Positions 37,934 through 48,875 of a stretch of DNA of 64,000 bases are shown piece by piece. The stretch is from NCBI RefSeq assembly GCF_000730625.1, contig NZ_BBIT01000009.1, positions 310,001 through 374,000 of the forward strand, in the 5' to 3' direction. Below the pieces are notes generated by a model. The model worked only from the letters and a program-made list of their open reading frames with translations. It ran no database searches and was not told the DNA's origin. The stretch comes from Pseudomonas oryzihabitans NBRC 102199. Lineage in GTDB: Bacteria > Pseudomonadota > Gammaproteobacteria > Pseudomonadales > Pseudomonadaceae. The stretch's first letter is position 1. The number at the start of each line of letters is the position of its first letter. Position numbers and translations under genes: made by a program.

Positions 37934-38926
37934 TCAGAACAGCGAATCACTGGACAGGCCGTTACGTTCGAAGATTTCCCGCAACCGCTTGAGCGCCTCG
38001 ACCTGGATCTGCCGGACCCGCTCACGGGTAAGGCCTATCTCCTGCCCTACCTCTTCCAGGGTGCAGGCTTCATGACCGCGCAGCCCGAAGCGCCGGATCA
38101 CCACTTCGCGCTGCTTTTCCGGCAACTCCAGCAGCCACTGGTCGATGCTCTGGTTGAGATCCGAATCCTGCAGCAGTTCGCAGGGATCGGTGGGACGGTC
38201 ATCGGTCAGGGTATCGAGCAGGGTCTTGTCGGAGTCGGGGCCGAGGACCATGTCCACCGAGCTGATCCGCTCGTTGAGGCCCATCACCCGCTTCACGTCT
38301 GCCACCGGCTTTTCCAGCAGAGCGGCAATTTCCTCGGGAGAAGGCTCGTGATCGAGCTTCTGGGTCAGCTCCCGCGCGGCGCGCAGGTGCAGATTGAGCT
38401 CCTTGACCACATGGATTGGCAGGCGAATGGTGCGGGTCTGATTCATGATCGCCCGCTCGATGGTCTGCCGGATCCACCAGGTGGCATAGGTGGAGAATCT
38501 GAAGCCCCGCTCGGGATCGAATTTCTCCACCGCGCGGATCAGGCCCAGGTTGCCCTCTTCGATCAGATCGAGCAGCGACAGGCCACGGTTGATGTAGCGC
38601 CGGGCGATCTTGACCACCAGACGCAGGTTGCTTTCGATCATGCGCTTGCGACCGGCGGGATCGCCGCGCTGCGCGAGACGGGCGAAATGCACCTCTTCTG
38701 CCGGTGACAGCAGTGGCGAGAAGCCGATTTCATTGAGATAGAGCTGAGTGGCGTCGAGTGCACGGCCATAGTCGGCCAGCTTGGCACCGCGCAGGACCTG
38801 GTTGCCGCGCCCGGACAGGGCCTTGGTCATGGCGGTATCGGCGGATTCCTCACCGAAGGGATTGGAATCGAGAAGCAGGACATCGTCGCCGAGATCGTAC
38901 TCGGTTTCTTGTTTGTTCTGGATCAT
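37934..38926 (-). CDS. rpoS: Stationary-phase sigma factor RpoS
   Basis: A 330-residue group 2 sigma-70 factor. Region 1.2/2 includes [16 protein letters not shown] and [28 protein letters not shown]; region 2.4 reads [21 protein letters not shown]; region 4.2 ends [23 protein letters not shown]. It directs general stress and stationary-phase genes. Adjacent nlpD, and rsmZ downstream, confirm identity. In other gammaproteobacteria the main rpoS promoter lies inside nlpD; I did not locate it here. Confidence 0.97.
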   Translation of the reverse strand: MIQNKQETEYDLGDDVLLLDSNPFGEESADTAMTKALSGRGNQVLRGAKLADYGRALDATQLYLNEIGFSPLLSPAEEVHFARLAQRGDPAGRKRMIESNLRLVVKIARRYINRGLSLLDLIEEGNLGLIRAVEKFDPERGFRFSTYATWWIRQTIERAIMNQTRTIRLPIHVVKELNLHLRAARELTQKLDHEPSPEEIAALLEKPVADVKRVMGLNERISSVDMVLGPDSDKTLLDTLTDDRPTDPCELLQDSDLNQSIDQWLLELPEKQREVVIRRFGLRGHEACTLEEVGQEIGLTRERVRQIQVEALKRLREIFERNGLSSDSLF

Positions 38927-39036
38927 CTTGAGTAACCCTTACTCGTCTGTGCTTCGAGCCAGGGCGTATCGATACGTTGCCGATGCGCCATGACTCGCCC
39001 CCAAAGAGCTGCGGGATCGAGTCGGCGCCTAGCGAA

Positions 39037-39945
39037 TCAGCGATTGGGCAAAAACTGCAAGGGATCCACCGGCTTGCCCTGACGGCGAATCTCGAAATGG
39101 AGCTTGACGCGGTCGGTCCCGGTCGAACCCATCTCGGCAATCGTCTGCCCTATCTTGACACGCTCACCTTCCCGAACCAGCAACCTACGATTGTGACCGT
39201 AGGCACTGACGTAGGTTTCGCTGTGTTTGACGATAACCAGTTCACCATAACCCCGTAGACCATTTCCCGCATAGACCACGGTGCCATCGGCGGCGGCCAT
39301 CACGGGCTGACCTTCCTGGCCGGCGATGTCTATTCCCTTGTTTAGGCTGCTGCTGGCCGAGAAGCGACTGATCAACGTACCTTTCGTCGGCCAGGCCCAA
39401 CCGGCGGCGGATTGGGGGACGTCACGGGTCGGCGTCTGGGCCGGTGTCACCGGCGTCGGCGGCGGTGCCGCGGGCAGATTCGGAGTCACCACCGGGGTGG
39501 CGGCGGTGGGGTTGGAGGTCACGGGCGGCGGAATGGGTACCGGGGTCGCCACCGGATTGCCGGGTGCCGGCGCGGAAGCGACAGGGGTGGCCGAGCCCGT
39601 GGCCGGCCGGCGGATGATACGACTGGAACCCGTGGCGCTGCCGCCATTGCCGAAGCGGATCACCTGGCCGACATGGATGACATAGGGCGCAGCGAGGCCG
39701 TTCTGGGCCGCCAGGGCGCGCCATTCCCAGCCGTTGCGCGAGGCGATGGAAAACAGGGTGTCTCCGCGCTTGACGCGATACTGCCCGGAGGTGACCTGGG
39801 GCACGCTGCTGCGGCCATCGCCGCGGTCGACCACCGGCGCTCGCGAGCCGTTGCTCGAACAACCCGTCAGCAGCAGGGCCACGAGCAACGTCGCCAGCCA
39901 GCCTGAACGCCCTCGTCCTGGAAATCCTTGCGCTCGGGCCTTCAC
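39037..39945 (-). CDS. nlpD: Murein hydrolase activator lipoprotein NlpD
   Basis: A 302-residue outer-membrane lipoprotein. Lipobox LLTGC with Cys29, LysM domain around residues 57-100 (YRVKRGDTLFSIASRNGW), a Pro/Thr-rich linker, and a C-terminal LytM (M23) domain. The zinc-site His is replaced (LNKGIDIAG where active LytM has a His), while YGHN and LHFE remain, so it is catalytically degenerate as in E. coli NlpD, which activates the amidase AmiC. GTG 39945 has GGGAGGAAC upstream. Confidence 0.95.
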   Translation of the reverse strand: MKARAQGFPGRGRSGWLATLLVALLLTGCSSNGSRAPVVDRGDGRSSVPQVTSGQYRVKRGDTLFSIASRNGWEWRALAAQNGLAAPYVIHVGQVIRFGNGGSATGSSRIIRRPATGSATPVASAPAPGNPVATPVPIPPPVTSNPTAATPVVTPNLPAAPPPTPVTPAQTPTRDVPQSAAGWAWPTKGTLISRFSASSSLNKGIDIAGQEGQPVMAAADGTVVYAGNGLRGYGELVIVKHSETYVSAYGHNRRLLVREGERVKIGQTIAEMGSTGTDRVKLHFEIRRQGKPVDPLQFLPNR

Positions 39946-40058
39946 CCGTTCCTCCCGCAGAGTCTGATCATCTACCGTCCGGCCATCCTGCCGGCCTCAA
40001 GCGGCCGCTGCCGTCAGGCAGCCTTGGAGCGCGGTACCGGGGTAACGTTCCCTGTCTC

Positions 40059-40739
40059 TCACTGGGCCAGAGGTCCGTTGAGCAGGGGCACGAAACGGAC
40101 GGCGTTGAGTTCGTGGCGGACGAAGCCTTCGGCCTCGCGCACGATCAGCAGGAGCTTCTGCTCCTCGTCGACGCCTACCGGGATCACCAGGCGACCGCCA
40201 GGGGCCAGCTGGTCGAGCAGCGCCTGCGGCACTTCCCGCGCGGCGGCGGTGACGATGATGCCGTTGTAGGGTGCCAGTGCCGGCCAGCCTTCCCAGCCAT
40301 CGCCCCAGCGGAACACCACGTTGCGCAGGTTGAGTTCGAGCAGACGCTCCTTGGCCCGATCCTGCAGCGACTGGATACGCTCCACGGAAAACACCCGCTC
40401 CACGGTCTGCGCCAGGATGGCGGTCTGGTAGCCGGAGCCGGTGCCGATCTCCATGACCTTGTCCAGCGGCCCGCCGGCGAGCAGCAGCTCGGTCATGCGC
40501 GCCACCATGAACGGCTGGGAGATGGTCTGGTTGTGGCCGATGGGCAACGCCGTGTCTTCGTAGGCGCGATGGGCCAGGGCCTCGTCGACGAACAGGTGGC
40601 GCGGCGTACGGCGGATCACCTCCAGCACCTGGGCGTTGGACAGCCCCTCTTCGTAGAGGCGCTGGATGAGCCGCTCCCGGGTGCGCTGGGAGGTCATGCC
40701 GATGCCGTGTCTTTGCATATGCTCTTGCCCCTGAGTCAT
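40059..40739 (-). CDS. pcm: Protein-L-isoaspartate O-methyltransferase Pcm
   Basis: Repairs isoaspartyl residues in aged proteins using S-adenosylmethionine. [17 protein letters not shown] is the SAM loop and [16 protein letters not shown] the substrate motif. The ATG at 40739 overlaps the surE stop as ATGA and has GGAG upstream (226 residues); an internal Met ([10 protein letters not shown], 40697) would give the 212-residue form closest to P. aeruginosa. I keep the coupled start. Third gene of the surE-pcm-nlpD-rpoS order. Confidence 0.94.
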   Translation of the reverse strand: MTQGQEHMQRHGIGMTSQRTRERLIQRLYEEGLSNAQVLEVIRRTPRHLFVDEALAHRAYEDTALPIGHNQTISQPFMVARMTELLLAGGPLDKVMEIGTGSGYQTAILAQTVERVFSVERIQSLQDRAKERLLELNLRNVVFRWGDGWEGWPALAPYNGIIVTAAAREVPQALLDQLAPGGRLVIPVGVDEEQKLLLIVREAEGFVRHELNAVRFVPLLNGPLAQ

Positions 40740-41491
40740 GCCAGCAGCTCCGTCAGCGCCGACAGGCCGGCGAAGCCCTCGCGGAAGGTGCGATCGAACT
40801 GCAGCGGCGTCACCGAGACATAGCCTTCCAGCACGGCGTGGAAGTCGGTACCCGGTCCGCCATCCACCGCATCGCCGGAAACCGAGATCCAGTAACCGGC
40901 CTTGCCGCGCGGATTGATCTCGCGCACCGGCGGCTTGGCCTGGGCCCGGTGCCCCAGGCGGGTCAGCTGCAGGCCCTTGATCTGCTCGAGCGGCAGATCC
41001 GGGATGTTGACGTTGAGCACGGTGCGCGGCGGCAGATCGAAGCGTTCGTGCAGGGCCACGATGCGGGCGGCGATCTCGGCCGCCACCGCCATGTTGTCGG
41101 CACTGCGCGACACCAGCGAGAAGGCCAGCGCCGGCCGATCGAGGAACCGTCCTTCCATGGCCGCGGCCACGGTGCCGGAATAGAGGACGTCGTCGCCCAG
41201 GTTGGCACCCAGGTTGATGCCGGCTACCACCATGTCCGGCGTCTCTTCCAGCAGGCCATTGAGGCCGAGGTGAACGCAATCGGTGGGCGTGCCGTTGACG
41301 CCCAGGTAGCCATTGGGCAGGCGCTGCGGATGCAGGGGGCGGTCCAGCGTCAGGGCACTGCTCACACCGCTCATGTCATAGAGCGGCGCGACTACCTGGC
41401 ACTCGTAGTCCGCACGGGCGGAGAGCGCGGCATGCAGCGCGGCGATACCGGGGGCCAGCACCCCATCGTCGTTGGCGATCAGAAGTCGCAT
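40736..41491 (-). CDS. surE: 5'/3'-nucleotidase SurE
   Basis: A 251-residue stationary-phase survival phosphatase. The N-terminal [16 protein letters not shown] holds the metal-binding Asp pair, [12 protein letters not shown] follows and [21 protein letters not shown] is the active-site loop. It dephosphorylates nucleoside monophosphates. It overlaps truD by 13 bp and pcm by 4 bp. Confidence 0.95.
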   Translation of the reverse strand: MRLLIANDDGVLAPGIAALHAALSARADYECQVVAPLYDMSGVSSALTLDRPLHPQRLPNGYLGVNGTPTDCVHLGLNGLLEETPDMVVAGINLGANLGDDVLYSGTVAAAMEGRFLDRPALAFSLVSRSADNMAVAAEIAARIVALHERFDLPPRTVLNVNIPDLPLEQIKGLQLTRLGHRAQAKPPVREINPRGKAGYWISVSGDAVDGGPGTDFHAVLEGYVSVTPLQFDRTFREGFAGLSALTELLA

Positions 41492-42537
41492 GGATGTTCC
41501 GTCTGCCCTGCCTCGCCAAGCGTTACCAGCTCGCGAACCACTGCGGTGGCGAAACAGCCGGCCGGCAGGACGAATTCGAGTTGCAGAATGTCAGGAGCGG
41601 GATAATGCCACGTCAGGCCGCCGATGGGGAGGCGCAGGATGCGCCGTTCATGCGAGAGGCCGGCACCGGCCAGCCAGGCGGGCAGCTCTCCGGCGGCCTC
41701 TGCGACCTGCCGCTCCAGGTCTGCGGCCGGCCCCTGCACCGGCGACTCGCCGGCGCCCCACAGGGGGCCGGTGGGGTGCAGATCGAGCGCCGCCAGGCGC
41801 GGATCGGTCAGATCGGCGGCGGTGGCCGGAAAGTGGCTGCGGCTGTCGGTGAAGGCCAGCAGATCGCCCTCCTGCGCCCGCTTCCAGGAGCCGTCGGCGA
41901 TGCGCCCGGCCAGCACCTGATTGAACAGCCAGCTGCGCGCGGCGGACAGGGTGCGCGAGCGCCGATTGCGTTGCTCGGGCAGGCGCTGCTCGCGGGCGCA
42001 CTGCTGAGCGTCCGCCAGGTTGCCGCCCTGATAGCCGAAGCGCTGCGGACCGAAATAGTTGGGCACGCCGCCGGCGGCGATGGCCTGCAGCCGCGCCTCC
42101 AGCGCCACCGGATCGGCCTGGAGCCCGGTCAGCCGCAGGCGGAAGCCGTTGGCGGCATGGGCGCCGCGCTGCAGCTTGCGGCGGTGGCGACCCTGCTGGA
42201 GGATCACCAGCGTCTCGTCGCAGGCGGCCGCGAGATCCGGATCGGCCTTGCCGGGAAGGTGCAGGCTGAACCACTGGCGGGTCAGGGCCTGGCGATCCTT
42301 GAGACCGGCATAGCTGATCGCCCGCTGCGGCACCCCGGCGGCGCGCGCCAGGCGGCGCACGGCTTCCTCGGTGTTGAGGCCGCGCTTCTCGACCCACAGC
42401 CAGAGGTGCTCGCCATCACCGCTGAGCGGGATGTCCAGCACCTCGTCCACCTGGAAGTCCTCGGCGCTGGCCTTGAGGATCGCCTGGCCGCAGGGCTCGC
42501 CATGGGCGCGCGGCCCGAGCAGCTGGTCTTCGGTCAT
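41479..42537 (-). CDS. truD: tRNA pseudouridine(13) synthase TruD
   Basis: A 352-residue TruD-type synthase converting U13 of tRNA-Glu to pseudouridine. The catalytic Asp lies in [17 protein letters not shown], and [18 protein letters not shown] is the family stretch, with [12 protein letters not shown] after. It overlaps ispF by 4 bp (ATGA) and surE by 13 bp. Confidence 0.95.
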   Translation of the reverse strand: MTEDQLLGPRAHGEPCGQAILKASAEDFQVDEVLDIPLSGDGEHLWLWVEKRGLNTEEAVRRLARAAGVPQRAISYAGLKDRQALTRQWFSLHLPGKADPDLAAACDETLVILQQGRHRRKLQRGAHAANGFRLRLTGLQADPVALEARLQAIAAGGVPNYFGPQRFGYQGGNLADAQQCAREQRLPEQRNRRSRTLSAARSWLFNQVLAGRIADGSWKRAQEGDLLAFTDSRSHFPATAADLTDPRLAALDLHPTGPLWGAGESPVQGPAADLERQVAEAAGELPAWLAGAGLSHERRILRLPIGGLTWHYPAPDILQLEFVLPAGCFATAVVRELVTLGEAGQTEHPCDF

Positions 42538-43007
42538 AGCGGCAGCAGGAGGGCCACGGCGTGTACGGCGATGCCCTCTTCGCGCCCGACGAAACCCAGG
42601 CGTTCGGTGGTGGTGGCCTTGACGTTGACCTGACCCAGCTCGACCTGCAGATCCTCGGCGATGGCCTGGCGCATGGCTTCGATGTGCGGCGCCATCTTGG
42701 GCGCCTGGGCGGCGATGGTGCCGTCGACGTTACCGACCTGCCAGCCCTGCTCGCGGACCAGGCCGACCACATGACGCAGCAGCACCCGACTGTCGGCGCC
42801 CTTGAAGCGCGGATCGGTATCGGGGAAATGCTTGCCGATGTCGCCCAGGGCGGCCGCGCCCAGCAGGGCATCGGCCAGGGCATGCAGCAGCACGTCGCCG
42901 TCGGAGTGGGCGACCAGGCCACGGTGATGGGGAATACGAATGCCGCCGAGGGTGATGAAGTCGCCCTCGCCGAAGGCGTGAACGTCGAAACCGTGACCTA
43001 TGCGCAT
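42534..43007 (-). CDS. ispF: 2-C-methyl-D-erythritol 2,4-cyclodiphosphate synthase IspF
   Basis: A 157-residue enzyme of the MEP isoprenoid pathway. Metal ligands lie in [13 protein letters not shown] and [32 protein letters not shown] follows. IspD, the earlier step, is encoded 6 kb away, so the two are split in this genome. First of the four overlapping genes ispF-truD-surE-pcm. Confidence 0.95.
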   Translation of the reverse strand: MRIGHGFDVHAFGEGDFITLGGIRIPHHRGLVAHSDGDVLLHALADALLGAAALGDIGKHFPDTDPRFKGADSRVLLRHVVGLVREQGWQVGNVDGTIAAQAPKMAPHIEAMRQAIAEDLQVELGQVNVKATTTERLGFVGREEGIAVHAVALLLPL

Positions 43008-43073
43008 GAAGAGAGACGCCCTTGAGACTGACAGGGCGTCGATTCTACCGGCTGGGGACAGCTCCCGTCGCCC

Positions 43074-43922
43074 TCAGGGGGTCGTGAGCGCCGCTGCGTG
43101 ATGCCGCAGATGGTCGTCGATGAAGCTGGCGACGAAGAAATAGCTGTGGTCATACCCCGGTTGCAGACGCAGTTCCAGCGGATGGCCCACGGCTTCCGCC
43201 GCGCGCTGCAGCGCCTGGGGCTTGAGCTGTTCGGCGAGGAAGCTGTCCTGCTCGCCCTGGTCGATCAGCAGCGGCAGGCGCTCCTCGGCCTTGGCCAGCA
43301 GTGCACAGGCGTCCCACTCGGCCCAGGTGCTGCGGTCCTCGCCCAGGTAGTTGGAGAACGCCTTGTGCCCCCAGGGACAATCCAGCGGATTGACGATGGG
43401 CGAGAAGGCCGACACCGAGCGATAACGACCGGGATGCCGCAAGGCGCAGATCAGGGCGCCATGGCCGCCCATGGAATGACCGCTGACGCCGCGACGATCC
43501 GAGACCGGGAAGTTGGCCTCGATCAGCGCCGGCAATTCTTCCACCACATAGTCGTGCATGCGGTAGTGCCGGGCCCAGGGCTGCTGGGTGGCATTGACGT
43601 AGAACCCCGCCCCCAGGCCGAAATCCCAGGCCTTCTCGGGATCGTCCGGTACGCCTTCGCCGCGCGGACTGGTGTCCGGCGCCACCAGCACCAGGCCCAG
43701 CTCGGCGGCCAGGCGCTGGGCACCGGCCTTCTGCATGAAGTTCTCGTCGGTGCAGGTCAGCCCCGACAGCCAGTAGAGCACCGGCAGGTCGCTGCGCGCC
43801 TCCGCCTGGGGCGGCAGGTAGACGGCGAAGGTCATGTCGCAGTCGAGACTGCGGGCGCGATGGCGATAGCGCTTGTGCCAGCCGCCGAAACTCTTGTTGC
43901 TGGAGAGCAGTTCGAGACTCAT
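43074..43922 (-). CDS. fghA: S-formylglutathione hydrolase
   Basis: A 282-residue alpha/beta hydrolase that releases formate from S-formylglutathione. Catalytic Ser is in [13 protein letters not shown], with [11 protein letters not shown] (Asp) and YDHSYFFV (His); [14 protein letters not shown] near residue 52 forms the oxyanion region. The ATG at 43922 is preferred to one two codons earlier because GGGAG sits right before the first and six bases before the second. It follows adhC by 45 bp; together they detoxify formaldehyde. Confidence 0.93.
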   Translation of the reverse strand: MSLELLSSNKSFGGWHKRYRHRARSLDCDMTFAVYLPPQAEARSDLPVLYWLSGLTCTDENFMQKAGAQRLAAELGLVLVAPDTSPRGEGVPDDPEKAWDFGLGAGFYVNATQQPWARHYRMHDYVVEELPALIEANFPVSDRRGVSGHSMGGHGALICALRHPGRYRSVSAFSPIVNPLDCPWGHKAFSNYLGEDRSTWAEWDACALLAKAEERLPLLIDQGEQDSFLAEQLKPQALQRAAEAVGHPLELRLQPGYDHSYFFVASFIDDHLRHHAAALTTP

Positions 43923-43967
43923 GGTCATCTCCCGGACAGGGGGCGCCCCTGGGCGCCCGACTGGCGA

Positions 43968-45182
<1,215 letters not shown>

Positions 45183-45184
45183 TC

Positions 45185-46087
45185 ATGGGCTGGGAGGGCA
45201 TCGACGAATTTGTCGCCGTGGCGAGCACCCTGCACTTCGGCCAGGCCGCCGATCGGCTCGGCACCTCGACCTCTCACGTGAGCCGGCAGGTGGCCCGACT
45301 GGAAGAACGGCTGCAGGCGCGCCTGCTCTATCGCAGCACCCGCAGCGTCGCCCTCACCGAAGCCGGCCACACCTTTCTGCAGCACTGCCGCCGGCTGCAG
45401 GAGGCACGCGACGAAGCCCTGCGCGAGGTCAGCGATCTCTCCAGCCAGCCCAAGGGGCTGATCCGCATGACCTGCGCCGTGACCTATGGCGAGCGCTTCG
45501 TCGTGCCCCTGGTCAACGACTTCCTCGCCCGTTATCCCGAGGTCAGCCTGGAACTGGACCTGACCAATCGCACCGTCGATCTCCTGCACGAAGGCTACGA
45601 CCTGGCCATCCGCCTGGGGCGCCTGGCCGATTCCCGCCTGGTAGCGACCCGCCTGGCGCCGCGGGAGCTCTATCTGTGTGCCGCGCCCAGCTACCTGGAG
45701 CGCTTCGGCGCACCCCATACCCTGTCGGAACTCGGGCGCCATCGCTGCCTGGTGGGCACCAGCGATATCTGGAGCTTTCGCGAAAACGATCGCGAGGTGC
45801 TGCACCGGGTCCAGGGTTCCTGGCGCTGCAACAGCGGTCAGGCGGTGCTGGACGCCGCCCTGCGCGGCTTCGGCCTGTGCCAGCTGCCGGACTACTACGT
45901 GCTGCCGCACCTGGCCCGTGGCGAGCTGCGCGCCTTGCTGGACAATCGCCAGCCGCCCAACAGCGCGGTCTGGGCCCTCTACCCGCAGCGGCGCTTTCTC
46001 TCGCCGAAGATCCGCCTGCTGGTGGAACACCTCAAACAGGGCCTGAGCACCCCGCGCCCAGGCGCTCGCCACCCATCCGGAAGCTGA
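45185..46087 (+). CDS. gfnR: LysR-family regulator of the formaldehyde operon (GfnR-like)
   Basis: A 300-residue LysR regulator. N-terminal helix-turn-helix FGQAADRLGTSTSHVSRQVA with LLYRSTRSVALTEAG, then a two-lobed effector domain (DLTNRTVDLLHEGYDLAIR). In P. aeruginosa the LysR gene divergent from adhC is GfnR, activator of glutathione-dependent formaldehyde removal; the symbol is by synteny. The start at 45185 follows an A-rich leader (AGGGAAACAATC). Confidence 0.8.
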   Translation: MGWEGIDEFVAVASTLHFGQAADRLGTSTSHVSRQVARLEERLQARLLYRSTRSVALTEAGHTFLQHCRRLQEARDEALREVSDLSSQPKGLIRMTCAVTYGERFVVPLVNDFLARYPEVSLELDLTNRTVDLLHEGYDLAIRLGRLADSRLVATRLAPRELYLCAAPSYLERFGAPHTLSELGRHRCLVGTSDIWSFRENDREVLHRVQGSWRCNSGQAVLDAALRGFGLCQLPDYYVLPHLARGELRALLDNRQPPNSAVWALYPQRRFLSPKIRLLVEHLKQGLSTPRPGARHPSGS

Positions 46088-46193
46088 GCGCAGCGGAGGA
46101 ACCGGGTCTTTCGAGCGGCCTTCGAAAGGGTGTCGGTCGTCCTGACCCCGCCCTGCCGGTGGCGTCACGGCGACTCCTGCAGCCGGAGGTCCC

Positions 46194-47360
46194 ATGAACG
46201 ACACCCTCGATCATCACGCACTCGCCACCTGGATGAAGGAGGCGACCCCACCATGCCTGTCTCTCTACATGCCCACCGAGCGCGCCTTTCCGCAGCGTGA
46301 GCAGAATGTCATCCGCTTCAAGAATCTGTTGCGGCAGCTGGAAGCGGATCTCGTCGAGCGCTTTCCCGAAGCCGATCACGCCACGCTGCTGGCGCCGCTG
46401 CAGACCCTGGTGGACAACGCCGATTTCTGGCACTACCCGCGCGGCGGCCTGGCCATCCTGCGCGACCGCGATCAGCTCCGGGTGCTCAAGGTACTGGATC
46501 CCCTGGAAGAGACCGCCCGGGTCAATCACCACTTCCAGTTGCAGCCGCTGCTGCGCCTGGCCCAGGCGCGGGATCGCTATCAGGTGCTGTGCCTGACCCG
46601 CAATCAGGCGCACCTGTTCGAAGGCAACCGCGACAACCTGGTGGAGGTGGAGCTGGGCGAAGGGGTGCCGCGCACCCTGGAAGACGCCCTTGGCACCGAG
46701 CTGACCGAAGGCAACCAGCGCGGCCTGCCCCAGGGCTTCAGCCGGGCCGGCGAGCGTGGCGACTCCATGCAGCACAACGCCGGCGGCATCAGCAAGCATG
46801 ATGAGCAGGACGCCGACCGCGAGCGCTACTTCCTGGCCCTGGACCGCGCCCTGACCCGGGTGCACAGCAACACCGCTCGCCTACCCCTGGTGCTGGCCGC
46901 GCTGCCGGAGCACCAGGCCGCCTTTCGCCGCCTGAGCCAGAACCCCCATCTCTTGCCCGAAGGCATCGCCGGTGATCCCGGTCCCCTGGACAACGACGCC
47001 CTGCGTGCCAGGGCCTGGGCGGTGATGGCGCCCCGCATGGAACAGCGACTCGACGACCTGCTGGATACCTACGCCCAGCGTCATGGGCAGGGGCTGGCCT
47101 CGGATCGCCTGGAAGACATCGGCGGCGCCCTGCTGGACGCCCGGGTCGACACCCTGCTGGTGGAAGCCGATCGCCATATCCCGGGCTATCTGGACCTGGA
47201 ACGGCGCCTGCTGGTCCCCACCAAGCCGGAGGGCGCCAATGCCGACGACCTGCTGGACGAACTCAGCTTCCAGGCCCTGCAGCAAGGTGGCGAGGTGCTG
47301 GTCCTGCCGCGCGAGCGGATGCCTGGCGGCACCGGCGTGGCGGCCATCTATCGCTACTAG
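46194..47360 (+). CDS. baeRF family 3 protein (release-factor-like domain)
   Basis: A 388-residue protein of the bacterial archaeo-eukaryotic release factor families, judged from CLSLYMPTERAFPQREQNVIRF near the N-terminus and the C-terminal LDARVDTLLVEADRHIPGY and LLDELSFQALQQGGEVLVLP. The domain is thought to act near ribosomes or bound RNA; function is unknown. It starts at ATG 46194 behind CGGAGGTCCC. It stands between gfnR and yedE, with neither sharing obvious function. Confidence 0.72.
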   Translation: MNDTLDHHALATWMKEATPPCLSLYMPTERAFPQREQNVIRFKNLLRQLEADLVERFPEADHATLLAPLQTLVDNADFWHYPRGGLAILRDRDQLRVLKVLDPLEETARVNHHFQLQPLLRLAQARDRYQVLCLTRNQAHLFEGNRDNLVEVELGEGVPRTLEDALGTELTEGNQRGLPQGFSRAGERGDSMQHNAGGISKHDEQDADRERYFLALDRALTRVHSNTARLPLVLAALPEHQAAFRRLSQNPHLLPEGIAGDPGPLDNDALRARAWAVMAPRMEQRLDDLLDTYAQRHGQGLASDRLEDIGGALLDARVDTLLVEADRHIPGYLDLERRLLVPTKPEGANADDLLDELSFQALQQGGEVLVLPRERMPGGTGVAAIYRY

Positions 47361-47431
47361 CCGCTGCGCTGGACCGGATTGGCGCTTGAACTAGACTTCA
47401 GCGCCAATCCGCCCCTGCCAAGGTTGTCACC

Positions 47432-48460
47432 ATGTCTGCCCTAGCCGCCTTTCGCGAGCGCTATCTGCTGCGCTTCTGGGCGCCCCTGCCCACGCTGATC
47501 GCCCTCGGCGTCGCCTCGGCCTACTACTTCGCCCTGACCGGAACCTTCTGGGCCGTGACTGGCGAATTCACCCGCTGGGGCGGCCACGTGCTGGCCTGGT
47601 TCGGCGTCCCGGTAAGGGACTGGAGCTATTTCCGGCTGATCGGCCTGCAGGGCACGCCCCTGGATCGCATCGATGGCATCATGATCATCGGCATGCTGCT
47701 GGGCGCCCTGGCCTGCGCCCTCTGGGCCGGCAACGTCGGCCTGCGCTGGCCCACCAGTCGCCGCCGGCTGCTCCAGGGCCTGGTCGGCGGCATTATCGCC
47801 GGCTTCGGTGCCCGCCTGGCCATGGGTTGCAACCTGGCGGCCTTCTTTACCGGCATCCCCATGTTCTCGCTGCATGCCTGGGCCTTCATGCTGGCCGCGG
47901 TGGCCGGCGCCTGGCTTGGCGTGAAGCTGACCCTGCTGCCCTGGCTGCGCATTCCGCTGAAGGTCACCGCCCGCGCCGCCACCCTGCCCGATGCCGGGCA
48001 ACTGGCCCGGTGCGCGCGTCGCCAGGCGCAGCTGGGTCTCGCCGTGCTGGTAGTGGCGCTGCTCTTCGCCGCCTGGCGTTTCGAGGTCTCCCTGGTCTTG
48101 GGTCTGGCCACCCTCTTCGGCCTGGTCTTCGGTGGCCTGATTGAGCGGGCGCAGATCTGCTTCACCAGCGCCGCCCGCGACCTCTGGACCACTGGCCGTA
48201 CCCAGGCGGCGACCGGCATCCTGCTGGGCATGGCGGTGGCCTGCCTCGGCACCTTTGGCGCCATCCAGCTGGGCATGGCGCCCAAGATCTTCTGGATGGG
48301 CCCCAACGCCGTGATCGGCGGCCTGGTGTTTGGTGTCGGCATCGTCCTCGCCGGTGGCTGCGAGACCGGCTGGATGTACCGCGCGGTGGAAGGCCAGCTG
48401 CATTTCTGGGTGGTGGGCCTGGGTAACGTCATCGGCGGGACCCTGGTGGCGGTCTACTGA
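47432..48460 (+). CDS. yedE: YedE/YeeE-type membrane protein, ended by an in-frame TGA
   Basis: 342 residues with about nine hydrophobic helices. LAMGCNLAAFFTGIPMFSLH and GLIERAQICFTSAARDLW are YedE/YeeE signatures; this family imports sulfur or is linked to selenium metabolism (YedE with YedF). The reading frame stops at TGA 48458-48460 after GGTLVAVY, yet the same frame runs on for 65 coding-like codons with another hydrophobic helix to 48658. A single base change of TGG would restore about 408 residues. It is therefore probably truncated. Confidence 0.8.
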   Translation: MSALAAFRERYLLRFWAPLPTLIALGVASAYYFALTGTFWAVTGEFTRWGGHVLAWFGVPVRDWSYFRLIGLQGTPLDRIDGIMIIGMLLGALACALWAGNVGLRWPTSRRRLLQGLVGGIIAGFGARLAMGCNLAAFFTGIPMFSLHAWAFMLAAVAGAWLGVKLTLLPWLRIPLKVTARAATLPDAGQLARCARRQAQLGLAVLVVALLFAAWRFEVSLVLGLATLFGLVFGGLIERAQICFTSAARDLWTTGRTQAATGILLGMAVACLGTFGAIQLGMAPKIFWMGPNAVIGGLVFGVGIVLAGGCETGWMYRAVEGQLHFWVVGLGNVIGGTLVAVY

Positions 48461-48658
48461 GACCGCCTGGGCAGCATCCTCGCCCTGCCCTATCCCAGGA
48501 TCAATCTGCTGCAGCAGGCAGGCCCCGGCAGCGGCCTGCTGCTGACCTTTGCCGGCCTGGCCCTCTGCCTGCTGCTGGTCCAACTCAACGCCCGCCGTTT
48601 CACTCGCCCCGGGAAGCCTGTCCATGACGCTCGCCAAGACGCCGACGCTGTCGCTTGA
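48461..48658 (+). pseudogene. Continuation of the yedE frame after the in-frame stop
   Basis: The codons following the TGA read DRLGSILALPYPRINLL, then a hydrophobic segment (LLTFAGLALCLLLVQLNARR) and end at 48656-48658, overlapping the yedF start by 35 bp. This looks like the missing C-terminal helix of the membrane protein. It has no plausible start of its own. Confidence 0.65.
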
Positions 48659-48872
48659 TCTACGGGGCGAACACTGCCCCTACAACGCCATCGCCACCCT
48701 GGAGACCTTGCAGACCCTGCAGCCCGGCGATCTCCTGGAGGTGATCACCGATTGCGCCCAGTCGATCCACGGCATTCCGGAAGATACCCGGCGCCAGGGC
48801 TACGATTGCCAGGCGGTGGAACAGCATGGCGCGCTGTTCCGCTTTCTCATCGAGGTTCCGCTGCGGGCCTGA
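48624..48872 (+). CDS. yedF: YedF-like TusA-family protein
   Basis: An 82-residue TusA/SirA-fold protein. The active cysteine Cys18 is in RGEHCPYNAIATLETLQ, and VITDCAQSIHGIPEDTRRQGYDC matches YedF. The usual CPxP motif is CPYN, losing the second proline. YedF accompanies YedE in sulfur or selenium handling; its start lies inside the continued yedE frame, implying coupling. Convergent with ispD, 3 bp apart. Confidence 0.82.
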   Translation: MTLAKTPTLSLDLRGEHCPYNAIATLETLQTLQPGDLLEVITDCAQSIHGIPEDTRRQGYDCQAVEQHGALFRFLIEVPLRA

Positions 48873-48875
48873 GGG

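Noticed and set aside
48458-48490. Selenocysteine insertion at the yedE TGA, since YedE is linked to selenium and a 6-bp hairpin (GGGCAG/CTGCCC) follows.
   Set aside because: The hairpin is short and its loop lacks the guanine-rich bacterial SECIS features; no Cys motif surrounds the codon. A TGG-to-TGA change is simpler.
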